Shown here in pieces: positions 1-8,033 of a stretch of 64,000 nt of DNA. The DNA comes from Paraburkholderia sp. Ac-20340 (GTDB lineage: Bacteria; Pseudomonadota; Gammaproteobacteria; Burkholderiales; Burkholderiaceae): positions 1 to 64,000 of the forward strand of contig NZ_JAAGPR010000006.1 of assembly GCF_017104965.1 (NCBI RefSeq), written 5' to 3'. Position 1 is the stretch's first letter. The number at the start of each line of letters is the position of its first letter. Both the position numbers and the translations under genes were made by a program. The notes beneath the pieces are model-generated. The model saw only the letters and a program-made list of their open reading frames with translations. It had not been told where the DNA came from and did no database searches.

Positions 1-240
1 TCCCGTGCGCTCGCGTCGGTTCGACGTGACTGCGCCACCGGCGCCGCCGCCCACTGCACCCCCGATCACGGCACCCGTGCTGCCGCCGACCGCACCGCCC
101 AGCGCTGCGCCGGCCACACCGCCGAGCGCGCCGCCCAGCGCGTTGTTCATGTCGCCGGCCATGGCAGGCAACGAAACCGCAGCGGCGAGCGCCGCAATCG
201 CAACCATCGGGATGAATTTCTTCGACATGGACTTGCCCAT
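1..240 (-). CDS. glycine-zipper envelope protein, 3' end outside the window
   Basis: Only the first 80 codons are inside the window. The reading starts MGKSMSKKF, followed by a hydrophobic stretch ending in LPAMA, a typical Sec signal peptide with a cleavage site near residue 28. The rest is a run of GGALGGVAGAALGGAVGG-like spacing, the glycine-zipper pattern of small outer-membrane or periplasmic proteins. Met5 (ATG ending at 228) is an equally possible start, since neither has a strong ribosome site. Function is unknown beyond an envelope location. Confidence 0.75.
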   Translation of the reverse strand, partial: MGKSMSKKFIPMVAIAALAAAVSLPAMAGDMNNALGGALGGVAGAALGGAVGGSTGAVIGGAVGGGAGGAVTSNRRERTG

Positions 241-277
241 TCGTTTTTTAAGATGGAGCGGAGTATAACGGGCAATC

Positions 278-304
278 TGAAAGGCTTCTGTAACACCAGA
301 AGCC
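278..304 (-). terminator. hairpin downstream of the Fic gene
   Basis: A perfect 8-bp inverted repeat (GGCTTCTG, six-base loop, CAGAAGCC) lies about 125 bp past the stop of the Fic gene. On the minus strand it is followed by TTTCAG, a short U-run. This fits a weak intrinsic terminator, though it could also be a dyad in the promoter of the glycine-zipper gene. Confidence 0.4.
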
Positions 305-427
305 GCGTGGGGTAAGACCTGTAACAAAATGATCCCAAACCTTCGGCGATTTGAGAGAGGGTTTTGCGAGGAGTGAAATAAAGGAACAGAGGGACGGAAC
401 GCTTTTTGTACTGGAGAGTTGGCTTGA

Positions 428-1927
428 TCAGTGCGATGACGGTTCCGGAAATGTGAGCCTGAAGTTCTTCAGGTCCTCCTCAAATGCATTGCAGTTTTTC
501 AGTGTCTGTTTGAGGTGTTCCCGAGATTGGGCGTAATCGAAACTTGCGGTCCAGTTCAATGCCCGAATCATCGAACGAATATACGGCTCAGCTTCTTTGG
601 TATGCGAGAGTCGCTTTAAGGGCAACAGATAATCCTCGCGATACACCGTTGGGATGATGATCCGGCAAACGCCAGCGGCGCTCAGCACGCAGTTCATCGC
701 AAGGCGCGCGGTTCTGCCGTTGCCGTCGCGAAACGGGTGCACTTCAGTGACGACGAACATCGTCATGAGTGCACGAGCGACGGGATCGTGTAGCGCGGCA
801 ATCCGGGTGAATCCTTCGCGCAAGGTTCCGGCCACCAGTTCTGGCAAAACGAAGAGAGAGTTTCCCGCCTGGTTGGCCTTCTCTTTCCACTGTCCCGGAT
901 TCTTGTCGGGTCGGGCTTGCATCACCAGCGCATTAACGGTCTTAAGCCAATTCAGGAATTGCCCGGCGTCCTCAGGTGGACGAACGCGCCATTGAGCCGA
1001 AGTCGCCGCCTGAAAAGTACCGAGAATGTCATGTGAATCTTCTGATCGATTCGGAATGACGAGACCTTCAAAGATAATTTGCTCTGCCTCGTCGATTTCG
1101 AAGGTCGTACCTTCAATGAAGTTCGAGAAATAGGCCTCAAAAAAAGCGAAATTCTCCAGTGCCATGCCCGATGACGCCGGATCGTCGAGTGGGTTGAATA
1201 TATGTTCGACGAGCGTTGCATGGAGCACATCGAATAGTTCGATACGATCAGGGTCGTAGGGGCGTCCCGCTGCTCTTGCAAGCGCCTGTTTGCTTCGGAG
1301 TTTCTTTTCTTCGTGTGTGCCGAGCAAGGCGCCGACAATGCCGTCCAGGCGCGCAAATTCTCTTTGCATTGAGAGTTTTTCAGCGACAACGCGAGCACGA
1401 TCGCGAAGGTCGTTGAGTTTGAAATCGCCCCGTATGGTCAAAATTTTGTCGAGGCGCGCTTCGATTTCCTGCTGGGATAACGTACGGGCTTCGTCGCCTC
1501 GCGTCCGGCTGAGGTTCTCGAGTAGTCCTCGCTCCTCGCTCGGAAAATGAACGCCGCGACTGGCGATATCTGGAGCCGGTCCGTCCGTTATGGCCGGGCG
1601 CTCAGGAAGGACTTTCAGTGTGAGACCAGGAAGTTCGATCGATCGACGTCGTTGGCCGCGACTGATATAGAGAACGCCGCCCACGGGTCGATGTTCGAGA
1701 GCAGACCTGAGCGCGAGTACGCCATCTGGTAGCAGATATCCAACTATTGCTGTCCAGTTTCGCAGGACAACGGCTTCCAGCGGACTATGAAGATTGGCGG
1801 TATAGACCCCTTGATAGATGCGACGGAATTCCCCGGCGTCGAGCCGGCGGTTCAGCGCACGCGCCTGTGTTGGGCTGAGTTGCCCAACAAAAAGGATCTC
1901 CGATGCTTCTGTGTCGACTTTTTGCAT
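428..1927 (-). CDS. AbiEi-like winged-helix / Fic domain fusion protein
   Basis: 499 residues. The C-terminal half is a Fic AMP-transferase domain: HPFRDGNGRTAR at residues 397-408 matches HxFx(D/E)GNGRxxR with the catalytic His and the phosphate-binding loop. Upstream, SNFIEGT fits the (S/T)xxxE(G/N) inhibitory helix of autoinhibited Fic proteins. The first ~110 residues (LSPTQARALNRRLDAG, RIYQGVYTAN, VLALRSALEH) resemble the DNA-binding half of AbiEi-type antitoxins. The likely activity is AMPylation of a protein target, held off by the internal helix. The N-terminus suggests self-regulation, and five direct repeats lie just upstream. The AbiEi assignment is by eye and less sure than Fic. 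Confidence 0.88.
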   Translation of the reverse strand: MQKVDTEASEILFVGQLSPTQARALNRRLDAGEFRRIYQGVYTANLHSPLEAVVLRNWTAIVGYLLPDGVLALRSALEHRPVGGVLYISRGQRRRSIELPGLTLKVLPERPAITDGPAPDIASRGVHFPSEERGLLENLSRTRGDEARTLSQQEIEARLDKILTIRGDFKLNDLRDRARVVAEKLSMQREFARLDGIVGALLGTHEEKKLRSKQALARAAGRPYDPDRIELFDVLHATLVEHIFNPLDDPASSGMALENFAFFEAYFSNFIEGTTFEIDEAEQIIFEGLVIPNRSEDSHDILGTFQAATSAQWRVRPPEDAGQFLNWLKTVNALVMQARPDKNPGQWKEKANQAGNSLFVLPELVAGTLREGFTRIAALHDPVARALMTMFVVTEVHPFRDGNGRTARLAMNCVLSAAGVCRIIIPTVYREDYLLPLKRLSHTKEAEPYIRSMIRALNWTASFDYAQSREHLKQTLKNCNAFEEDLKNFRLTFPEPSSH

Positions 1928-1952
1928 CTTCGGAGGCTATAAGGCGGGAAAT

Positions 1953-2101
1953 GTGTCTGGAAATGTCACTTTATTTTATTGTTATGTCTGAAAACTGCAG
2001 CTTAATAGGTGTCTGAAAAGTGTCTTCAACCGGTTCTTAGCGAACGTGCGTGTCTGAATAGTGCATTTAATTTCGATGTTTGTGTCTGAAAAAATCACTT
2101 T
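1953..2101. repeat. five direct repeats GTGTCTGAAAA upstream of the Fic gene
   Basis: Near-identical copies begin at 1953 (GTGTCTGGAAATGTCACTT), about 1984 (ATGTCTGAAAACTGCAG), 2009 (GTGTCTGAAAAGTGTCTT), 2050 (GTGTCTGAATAGTGCATTT) and 2082 (GTGTCTGAAAAAATCACTT). The core GTGTCTGAAAA extends to a weaker TGxCACTT tail. All point the same way, 25-41 bp apart, in the 300 bp before the Fic start codon. An operator array for the Fic fusion is the simplest reading. Confidence 0.7.
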
Positions 2102-2169
2102 TATTGCGCTTGATCATCTCGCCGGCCCCATTTCCTACACCTTCCAGGACAATTCCCACGTGTGCTAAC

Positions 2170-2185
2170 CTGTATATATATACAG
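2170..2185. promoter_or_regulatory. LexA (SOS) box
   Basis: CTGTATATATATACAG is a perfect 16-bp palindrome identical to the SOS box core recognised by LexA in enterics and betaproteobacteria, and it continues into AGTAC. It sits 40 bp before the start codon at 2226, and its TATATA core could overlap the -10 element, as is usual for repressed SOS promoters. Confidence 0.85.
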
Positions 2186-2225
2186 TACTCGGCGCGCCGA
2201 ATGGACCGGAAAGCAGGACGCAATC

Positions 2226-2552
2226 ATGGGACGGAACCATCGTCATTTCCCGCCGCTCACCGCGGCGGAGCTGGCCGATATTTACGACCGGCATCCCTTG
2301 CCGGTCGTATTGCGGCTGCTGTGGGAGATACACCGCCTGCGCTCGACGATCCGGCGCGCGAATCAGGTGCGCCTGATGGTCGGCACGCGGGTGGGATCGG
2401 CGAATACGCCGGCGGGCATCTGGGAGCGTTTCGAGCAGGATCTGGATGCCGAGCCCTGTCTGACCGATCCGCTGACGCCGCGGCAAAAAGGTCTGCTGCA
2501 TGAGGGCGAGCCGCAGGGGCGTTTGCGCCGGCGCAGGCGCAATGGCGATTAG
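2226..2552 (+). CDS. putative SOS-controlled small protein, unknown function
   Basis: 108 residues, starting MGRNHRHFPPLTAAELADIY, with GCAGGA ten bases before the ATG. The body has an amphipathic segment (residues 12-45) and a very basic tail (GRLRRRRRNGD) that could bind nucleic acid. I recognise no family. The gene is placed here because of its ribosome site, its codon pattern and the perfect LexA box 40 bp upstream; a minus-strand frame over the same bases has no comparable start. The box predicts induction by DNA damage. What it does in the SOS response cannot be read from the sequence. Confidence 0.75.
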   Translation: MGRNHRHFPPLTAAELADIYDRHPLPVVLRLLWEIHRLRSTIRRANQVRLMVGTRVGSANTPAGIWERFEQDLDAEPCLTDPLTPRQKGLLHEGEPQGRLRRRRRNGD

Positions 2553-2684
2553 GGACTAAGCACAAACTGAAAAAGAAATATGAAGGAAGCCGTAGGGTTC
2601 GTAGAAATTTGGTTGTAAGTAGGCCTTGTTAGAGTCGTCGCAGGCGTCGTGCCTCAGGTGGCAGTGAAAACAAGAGACCAACTC

Positions 2685-3566
2685 ATGCTGACAGCCCTAA
2701 CGTTTCGACCCTTCAAGCTTCTAGCGTTACTTTTAGCGCCTCTTTTCGCACTGCTGCTGGGTGCGCCTGCTTTCGCCTTCCAGACGCGCACCGTGCCGAT
2801 CCCGAGCGCGGCCATGCACCGCGCGTTCGACGCCACCGTGGTGCTGCCCGACGACTATGCGCGCGGCAGCGGCGCGGCGCGCTTTCCGGTGATCTATGTG
2901 CTGCACGGCTCGGGCGGCAACTATGCGGACTGGACTTCGAACACGCAGATCGGCAAGCTCGCGGACCGCTATCACGTGATGCTCGTGATGCCCGACGGCG
3001 GCCACGAAAGCTGGTACATCGACAGTCCTTTCGACACGGCGAGCCGTTACGAAACTTATGTGGGCACGGAGGTCGTGTCGTATATCGACGCGCATTTCCG
3101 CACGCTCGCCACGCGTCAGACGCGTGCGATCACGGGCCTGAGCATGGGCGGTTTTGGCGCGCTGCGCATCGCGCTCGATCATCCCGAGGCGTTCGGCGCG
3201 GCGGGCAGCATCAGCGGCGCGGTCGATCCGCGTAATTGCGAGGACGAACCCGGCATCGACAAGATCTTCGGCAATCCCGCGCGTCATGCCGATTTCTGGA
3301 CTCGTAACGCCATTATCGAAGGCGCGGATACATTCGAGCATGCGCATATCGCGCTGACGATCGATTGCGGCGTGAACGACTTTTTCGTGCAGTCGAATCG
3401 CACGCTGCACGAAAAACTCATTGCGCTGGGCGTGCCGCACGATTATGCGGAGCGTCCGGGCGGGCACACGTGGTCGTACTGGTCGAACTCCATCCGTTAT
3501 CAGGTGCTGTTTTTCGCTACCACGTTCCAGCGTAATGGATGGCATGCGCCTACCCATCAGGCGTGA
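2685..3566 (+). CDS. secreted esterase, alpha/beta hydrolase (esterase D / antigen 85 type)
   Basis: 293 residues from the ATG at 2685; an in-frame GTG at 2649 is possible but would put charged residues before the signal peptide. The N-terminus MLTALTFRPFKLLALLLAPLF to GAPAFA is a Sec signal. The mature part follows the PF00756 esterase plan: VIYVLHGSGG (oxyanion region), GLSMGG (nucleophile elbow, Ser as nucleophile), IDCGVNDFF (acid region) and GGHTWSYW (catalytic His). Such enzymes cleave short acyl esters or transfer acyl groups in the periplasm. The substrate is unknown. The gene stands alone with a terminator behind it. Confidence 0.88.
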   Translation: MLTALTFRPFKLLALLLAPLFALLLGAPAFAFQTRTVPIPSAAMHRAFDATVVLPDDYARGSGAARFPVIYVLHGSGGNYADWTSNTQIGKLADRYHVMLVMPDGGHESWYIDSPFDTASRYETYVGTEVVSYIDAHFRTLATRQTRAITGLSMGGFGALRIALDHPEAFGAAGSISGAVDPRNCEDEPGIDKIFGNPARHADFWTRNAIIEGADTFEHAHIALTIDCGVNDFFVQSNRTLHEKLIALGVPHDYAERPGGHTWSYWSNSIRYQVLFFATTFQRNGWHAPTHQA

Positions 3567-3631
3567 TTTCAGATCATGCTTCGTATGACTGACTAATTTC
3601 TGATTTAGCCTTGTGGTTTCACCCTGATTCA

Positions 3632-3656
3632 GGCCCGCGCAATGCGGGCCGTTTTA
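3632..3656 (+). terminator. intrinsic terminator after the esterase gene
   Basis: GGCCCGC, five-base loop, GCGGGCC, then GTTTTA. It lies 65 bp after the esterase stop. Confidence 0.7.
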
Positions 3657-3796
3657 CTTCTGAATTTCCCCTTCGATAAATCTTTTGTGCTGAACGCGTG
3701 GCACATCGATTGCGCTTTAAAAGGCGTAAGCGCGGCGCGCGCCATTGCGTGTGCGACCGCATTTTGACAAACGAATCAATTCGAAGGAGAGCGACG

Positions 3797-4162
3797 ATGA
3801 AACCGACGATCAAGGCAGTGACATTGACTCTCGCCATGGCGATTTCCGGCGCGGCTTTCGCAGCGGGCGGCACCGCGGGCAGTTCTGGCGGCATGGGCGG
3901 CAGCAACGGCGTAGGCGCGGGCGGAGGCAATACTGCGGGTGCAGCGGGTGTCCTGCCGGATAACAACGTGAACAGCAACGGCAACGCGGCCAATGGCTAC
4001 AACAACAGCGGTTATGGCTCGCCGGGCACGACCGGCGTGGGCGGCGGCCAGGGTGCTGGAACGGGCGCGACGCCGAACCGCGCACCCAGCACGATGCCGC
4101 GTTCGCACGGCAACACCATGCAGCAGATGCCGCAGACGACATCGCCCAATACGACTCAGTAG
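3797..4162 (+). CDS. small secreted Gly/Asn-rich protein
   Basis: 121 residues. AAGGAGA eight bases before the ATG fixes the start. Residues 1-22 (MKPTIKAVTLTLAMAISGAAFA) form a clean signal peptide. The mature part is low-complexity Gly, Asn, Ser and Thr, ending PQTTSPNTTQ, with no cysteine and no recognisable fold, so it is probably disordered in the periplasm or outside. Proteins of this look are common singletons in Burkholderia genomes. No function can be assigned. Confidence 0.8.
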   Translation: MKPTIKAVTLTLAMAISGAAFAAGGTAGSSGGMGGSNGVGAGGGNTAGAAGVLPDNNVNSNGNAANGYNNSGYGSPGTTGVGGGQGAGTGATPNRAPSTMPRSHGNTMQQMPQTTSPNTTQ

Positions 4163-4296
4163 CGGCTCAGTAGCGACCCAGTAAGCACGTGGCCGCAACG
4201 TCAGGCACCGCGTTTGCTCACTGTAAAGGGACATGGTGAATGCGGGTGCCTGAACGAACACCGGAAACCCGCGTGAGCAACGAAAGGACGCAAAGG

Positions 4297-4587
4297 ATGA
4301 ATATCCACTACCGCAACGATCCGCCGCAATTCGACGGCGCGAATCTGCAGATGCATTTTGTCGCCGAAGTGGATGGCGAGCCGCTCGATTGCTCGATCAC
4401 CGCGGAGGCGCTGGAAGATCACTTCGGTGCGCCGTCGGCGCTCGAAGCGCCGTTGCGCGAGGCCTTCGAGCGCGGCCAGGCGCGTATTCACGCGGTCTGT
4501 TCGCGGGTTATCGAGCAGACGGGCGGCGCGGTGGTGCTGCATAGCGGCCGCTTCCGCGCGCCCGATAGCGTCGATATCAAGCATTGA
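4297..4587 (+). CDS. DUF1488 family protein
   Basis: 96 residues, starting MNIHYRNDPPQFDGANLQMHF. The order of F-V-A-E-V-D-G-E-P-L-D-C-S-I-T-A-E-A-L and the helical tail match small DUF1488 proteins of proteobacteria. GAAAGGA eight bases upstream selects this ATG over an in-frame GTG or ATG at 4240. It has no signal peptide and is presumably cytoplasmic. Role unknown; it is followed 33 bp later by the membrane protein gene at 4621 and may be co-transcribed with it. Confidence 0.8.
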   Translation: MNIHYRNDPPQFDGANLQMHFVAEVDGEPLDCSITAEALEDHFGAPSALEAPLREAFERGQARIHAVCSRVIEQTGGAVVLHSGRFRAPDSVDIKH

Positions 4588-4620
4588 CGCAGCGGGCCGG
4601 GCAAAACAGGAGGTCATGCC

Positions 4621-5199
4621 ATGTCTTTGATCGTAGCGAGCCGCTTCACGACGTTCAACGACGCCGAAGTGGCCATCGACAGGCTGCACACCAACGGATT
4701 CGTCGATGAAGACGTGTCGCTGTTTTACGTCAACCCGGGCGGCCAGCATGCGCGCTTTCCGGTTGGCGGCGACCGCTTCGCCGATCCGCAATCGCGTTGG
4801 GCTTCGCTTGGCGCAGGAGCGGGAGCGGCTGCAGGCGCGCTTGTGGGCGTGATCCTGGCCATCGTGCTTTCGCTCCTCTTTTTACGTTCGCTGCTCGTGC
4901 TGGCGGTCGCCGCCGGTGTGGGCGCCTACGTGGGGACGCTGGCGGGCGCGCTGTGGCAGACACGCGGCGGTGGACGCGGCCAGCGGCCCGATATCGGCCA
5001 CGATCCCGACGGCACGCCGGCAGCGCGCGAATCGGGCGTGCTGGTGGCCGTGCATGTGAGTTCGCAAACGCAGCAGGAAGCCGCCGATGTATTGGGCGCA
5101 GCAGGCGGCATTGAAATCGAACGCGCCAACGGGCGCTGGCAGGACGGTCATTGGAGCGATTTCGATCCGAGCGAAACTGTCGAGCCGCTCAAGCACTAA
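4621..5199 (+). CDS. membrane protein with central glycine-rich hairpin, stress-protein-like
   Basis: 192 residues with AGGAGG eight bases before the ATG. Three parts are visible: an N-terminal cytoplasmic alpha/beta segment (SLIVASRFTTFNDAEVAIDRLHTNGF, the pattern of general stress protein 17M-like domains), a central membrane hairpin at about residues 62-118 (AGAGAAAGALVGVILAIVLSLLF and LLVLAVAAGVGAYVGTLAGAL), and a second alpha/beta segment around GVLVAVHVSSQTQQEAADVL ending GHWSDFDP. This resembles proteins that sense or adapt the envelope under stress, but no biochemical role is established. Confidence 0.75.
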   Translation: MSLIVASRFTTFNDAEVAIDRLHTNGFVDEDVSLFYVNPGGQHARFPVGGDRFADPQSRWASLGAGAGAAAGALVGVILAIVLSLLFLRSLLVLAVAAGVGAYVGTLAGALWQTRGGGRGQRPDIGHDPDGTPAARESGVLVAVHVSSQTQQEAADVLGAAGGIEIERANGRWQDGHWSDFDPSETVEPLKH

Positions 5200-5287
5200 G
5201 CCTTAACCGATAAACCGACAATTTTTTCCGCCGCCAATGCGCGGCGCCTGACCTTAACCCGGAGCGAACCGGAGACTGGAGGACGTC

Positions 5288-5452
5288 ATGCTTCAATACG
5301 CAGTCATTTTCTTCATCATCGCGATTATCGCCGCTGTATTTGGCTTCGGCGGTATTGCAGCGGGTGCGGCTTCGATTGCCAAGATCCTGTTCTTTATTTT
5401 CCTTGTTATTTTCCTTGTCACGCTGCTGATGGGCGTGGTGCGGCGCGGATAA
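5288..5452 (+). CDS. DUF1328 small membrane protein (YtjA-like)
   Basis: 54 residues: two closely spaced membrane helices ([22 protein letters not shown] and [19 protein letters not shown]) with the family signature [11 protein letters not shown] and a short basic end, VRRG. GGAGG seven bases before the ATG supports the start. DUF1328 proteins are usually stress-related inner-membrane peptides. It is the last of four short plus-strand genes and is closed by a strong terminator at 5510. Confidence 0.88.
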   Translation: MLQYAVIFFIIAIIAAVFGFGGIAAGAASIAKILFFIFLVIFLVTLLMGVVRRG

Positions 5453-5509
5453 TACAGCGCACGCATCGCTGATCAACGGTTACGGGGCCAGTCACCGGTC
5501 TATGGCCAG

Positions 5510-5548
5510 AAAAATCGGCCCGCATGTAAAAATGCGGGCCGATTTTTT
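5510..5548. terminator. strong bidirectional terminator
   Basis: A 16-bp perfect stem, AAAAATCGGCCCGCAT with loop GTAAAA and its complement, with A-run and T-run on either side. It separates the DUF1328 gene (plus) from the SDR gene (minus) and can serve both. Confidence 0.9.
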
Positions 5549-5581
5549 ATCTATCGATTCGATCAGGATACCGAATGATGG

Positions 5582-6376
5582 TTATGCGATCGTATCCACT
5601 ACGCCGCCATCCACGCGCAATGCCGCGCCCGTGGTTGCCGAAGCCTGCACGGAACATGCATACACCACCATATTCGCCACTTCCTCCACGCTCGCCGCGC
5701 GCTGGATGATGGAAGTCGAACGATGTTCGCGCACGAAGGCGGCCGCGACTTCCTCGGCGCTTTTGCCGGTTTTCGCCACTTCGTCCTTGAGCATGGCTTC
5801 TACGCCATCGGAAAGCGTCGGGCCCGGCAGCACCGAATTCACCGTCACGCCCGTACCCGCAAGCTCTTTGGCCAGCCCGCGCGCCACCGAAAGCTGCGCC
5901 GTTTTGGTCATGCCGTAGTGAATCATATCGGCGGGAATATTCAGCCCGGATTCCGACGAGATAAACACGATACGGCCCCAACCCTGTTTGGCCATCGCCG
6001 GCGCGTAGGCACGCGAGAGCCGCACGCCCGACATCACATTGGTTTCGAAGAAACGCAGCCATTCATTATCGGGAATCTCGAAGAAGTCCTGCAGCTTGAA
6101 TACGCCGAGATTGTTCACGAGGATATCCACTTTCGGATACGCCTTCACGAGCGCTTCGCAGCCCGCCGCATTCGAAAGATCGCCGACGAAACCCTGCACC
6201 TGCGCACCGGGCACCGCAGCGCGCACGGCGGCTTCGGCATCGCCCACATTGGATTCGTGACGGCTGCTCACGATCACGCTGGCGCCCGTGCCGGCGAGCC
6301 CCTTGGCGATGGCGAGACCAATGCCCGCGGCCGATCCGGTCACAAGCGCAAGTTTTCCTGACAAGTCGATTTTCAT
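5582..6376 (-). CDS. SDR family NAD(P)-dependent oxidoreductase
   Basis: 264 residues from the ATG at 6376, with GGGAG upstream; longer in-frame starts would cross the divergent promoter. Classical short-chain dehydrogenase features are present: TGSAAGIG (cofactor loop), a Ser in FISSESG, YGMTK (catalytic Tyr/Lys), NNLG instead of the usual NNAG, and a C-terminal DGG. It probably reduces or oxidises a small carbonyl or hydroxyl compound; the substrate is unknown. It is divergent from an MFS transporter gene, and both share two operator-like repeats. Confidence 0.9.
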   Translation of the reverse strand: MKIDLSGKLALVTGSAAGIGLAIAKGLAGTGASVIVSSRHESNVGDAEAAVRAAVPGAQVQGFVGDLSNAAGCEALVKAYPKVDILVNNLGVFKLQDFFEIPDNEWLRFFETNVMSGVRLSRAYAPAMAKQGWGRIVFISSESGLNIPADMIHYGMTKTAQLSVARGLAKELAGTGVTVNSVLPGPTLSDGVEAMLKDEVAKTGKSAEEVAAAFVREHRSTSIIQRAASVEEVANMVVYACSVQASATTGAALRVDGGVVDTIA

Positions 6377-6450
6377 GCTGGCTCCCGTCTCATGAAGAAC
6401 GGGCAGTGTACTGCGCACGCTATTTCGCTGCGCGCAAGGCTTGCGTTTTA

Positions 6451-6497
6451 TTTCGATCGATATAGAATTCGCCTGTTGTGTATCGATTGATATAGAA
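6451..6497. promoter_or_regulatory. two operator-like repeats, TCGAT(C/T)GATATAGAA
   Basis: TTTCGATCGATATAGAA begins at 6451 and TATCGATTGATATAGAA at 6481, 30 bp (about three helical turns) apart, between the divergent SDR and MFS starts. A reverse-oriented copy, TCGATTGATCTAAAA, lies in the promoter of the TetR gene near 10566-10585. This suggests that regulator controls the pair. Confidence 0.6.
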
Positions 6498-6512
6498 ACG
6501 AGGAAAGCAAAC

Positions 6513-7736
6513 ATGTCGACCACTTCTTCCACGCTGGGCGCGCGCGCACCGGACCGGCTCGACGCGCAGGCGTTGTTCGCCACGCTCGCCGGGCTGTGCG
6601 GCAGCTTCGTCGCCATTGGTCTTGCGCGTTTTGCGTACACACCGCTGATTCCGCCGTTGATCCAGGCGCACTGGTTCACGGCTTCGCAAGCCGTCACGCT
6701 TGGTGCGGCGAATTTCGCGGGCTATCTGCTGGGTGCTCTGGCGGGGCGTCCGATTGCGCATCGGCTGGGTAATCGGCATGCGCTGCGCTGGCTGATGTTG
6801 ACGGCCACGCTGGCATTTTTTGCCTGTGCGTTTCCACTTTCGGTGGCGTGGTTTTTTGCGTGGCGGCTGGCTTCCGGGGTGGCTGGCGGCGCGATCATGG
6901 TGCTCGTGGCGACCTCGATCCTGCCGCACGTGCCGCCTGCGCGGCGCGGCTTCGTGAGCGGGATGATCTTCCTTGGCCTCGGTCTGGGCATTGCCGCTTC
7001 AGGCACGGTGATTCCGTGGTTTCTGCACTATGGATTGCGCGTGACGTGGATGGGGCTGGGCGCGATTGCGCTGCTGCTCACGGCGATGAGCTGGTTCGGC
7101 TGGCCGCGTACCGATGCGCCGATTGCAACCTCTGCGCCGCAGCAGGCCGGCACACCGCACGGCCATGTGCAGCAGGCAGGCGCGTTGCGCGTGCTCTACG
7201 GCCAGTACGCGGCCAATGCGCTCGGGCTGGTGCCGGTGATGGTGCTGCTGGTCGACTATGTGGCGCGCGGGCTTGGGCAGGGCGCAGCGAACGGCGCCCA
7301 TATCTGGGTGCTCTATGGCATTGCCGCGATTGCAGGGCCGATTATCTGCGGACAGGTAGCCGACCGCATTGGCTTTCGCCTGACGTGGCGTTTTGCACTG
7401 CTCACGCAAGCTGCCGCCGTCGCTTTGCTCGCATTATCGAACCAGACGTTCGCGATCATTACGGCGACGTTGATACTCGGCGCCTGTACGCCTGGCATCG
7501 TGCCGCTCGCGCTCGGCCGTATTCACGAACTCATTGCTCACGATCATGTCGAGCAACGTGCAGCATGGAGCCGCGCGACCACGGCTTTTGCCTTGTTTCA
7601 GGCCCTGGGCGGCTACGGCTATTCCTGGTTGTTTTCGCACACGCACGAAAATTACGCGCTGATTTTTGCTTGCGGCGCAGTTGCGTTATCGCTGGCGTTT
7701 ATCGTGGATCTATTGATGAGCAAGCGCAAAACGTAA
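6513..7736 (+). CDS. YbfB/YjiJ family MFS transporter
   Basis: 407 residues from the ATG at 6513, with GAGGAAA eight bases upstream. The frame is open 24 codons further up, but those codons run through the operator repeats. About twelve hydrophobic helices are visible. The first loop (FVAIGLARFAYTPLIPPLIQAHWF) and the GRPIAHRLGNRHALR loop between helices 2 and 3 match the YbfB/YjiJ branch of the major facilitator superfamily. Likely an inner-membrane exporter of a small compound, possibly the one handled by the divergent SDR enzyme. Control by the TetR protein encoded at 9916-10521 is inferred from shared repeats. Confidence 0.88.
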   Translation: MSTTSSTLGARAPDRLDAQALFATLAGLCGSFVAIGLARFAYTPLIPPLIQAHWFTASQAVTLGAANFAGYLLGALAGRPIAHRLGNRHALRWLMLTATLAFFACAFPLSVAWFFAWRLASGVAGGAIMVLVATSILPHVPPARRGFVSGMIFLGLGLGIAASGTVIPWFLHYGLRVTWMGLGAIALLLTAMSWFGWPRTDAPIATSAPQQAGTPHGHVQQAGALRVLYGQYAANALGLVPVMVLLVDYVARGLGQGAANGAHIWVLYGIAAIAGPIICGQVADRIGFRLTWRFALLTQAAAVALLALSNQTFAIITATLILGACTPGIVPLALGRIHELIAHDHVEQRAAWSRATTAFALFQALGGYGYSWLFSHTHENYALIFACGAVALSLAFIVDLLMSKRKT

Positions 7737-7773
7737 TCGGCGGTGAGTCTGTATCGTCAAAGAATGTCGTAAA

Positions 7774-7806
7774 GCGCCCGCGTGCATGGTGCACGCGGGC
7801 GTTTTT
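7774..7806 (+). terminator. intrinsic terminator after the MFS gene
   Basis: CGCCCGCGTGC, five-base loop, GCACGCGGGCG, then TTTTTC. Confidence 0.85.
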
Positions 7807-7919
7807 CATTTCATCAGACGAACACGCATCTCATCGATTAATCCGATGAATTCCACGCCGAGCCGCTCTCGATCATGGCGATTCCGGTCAACAGTGTGTT
7901 TCATTAAGTCGCATTGTCT

Positions 7920-7954
7920 CGCATAACTACGACTCATAGAATCGTAGTTATGCG
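7920..7954. promoter_or_regulatory. 13-bp perfect inverted repeat, likely Rrf2 operator
   Basis: CGCATAACTACGA, nine-base spacer, TCGTAGTTATGCG, about 80 bp before the flavoprotein start. The same sequence with a few changes occurs directly upstream of the Rrf2 gene (9831-9859), so the Rrf2 protein is the probable ligand. Confidence 0.65.
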
Positions 7955-8033
7955 TTGCGACGGCGCAGCGCGTTTTCCAGATGCAGCAGTTCGAGGCCTA
8001 CTGGTCTCACGCAACGATCTACAGGAGTGGAAT

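Noticed and set aside
2067..2501. A 144-codon minus-strand frame opposite the SOS-box gene
   Set aside because: No ribosome site, and its end runs through the repeat array. The plus-strand gene has a ribosome site and LexA box.
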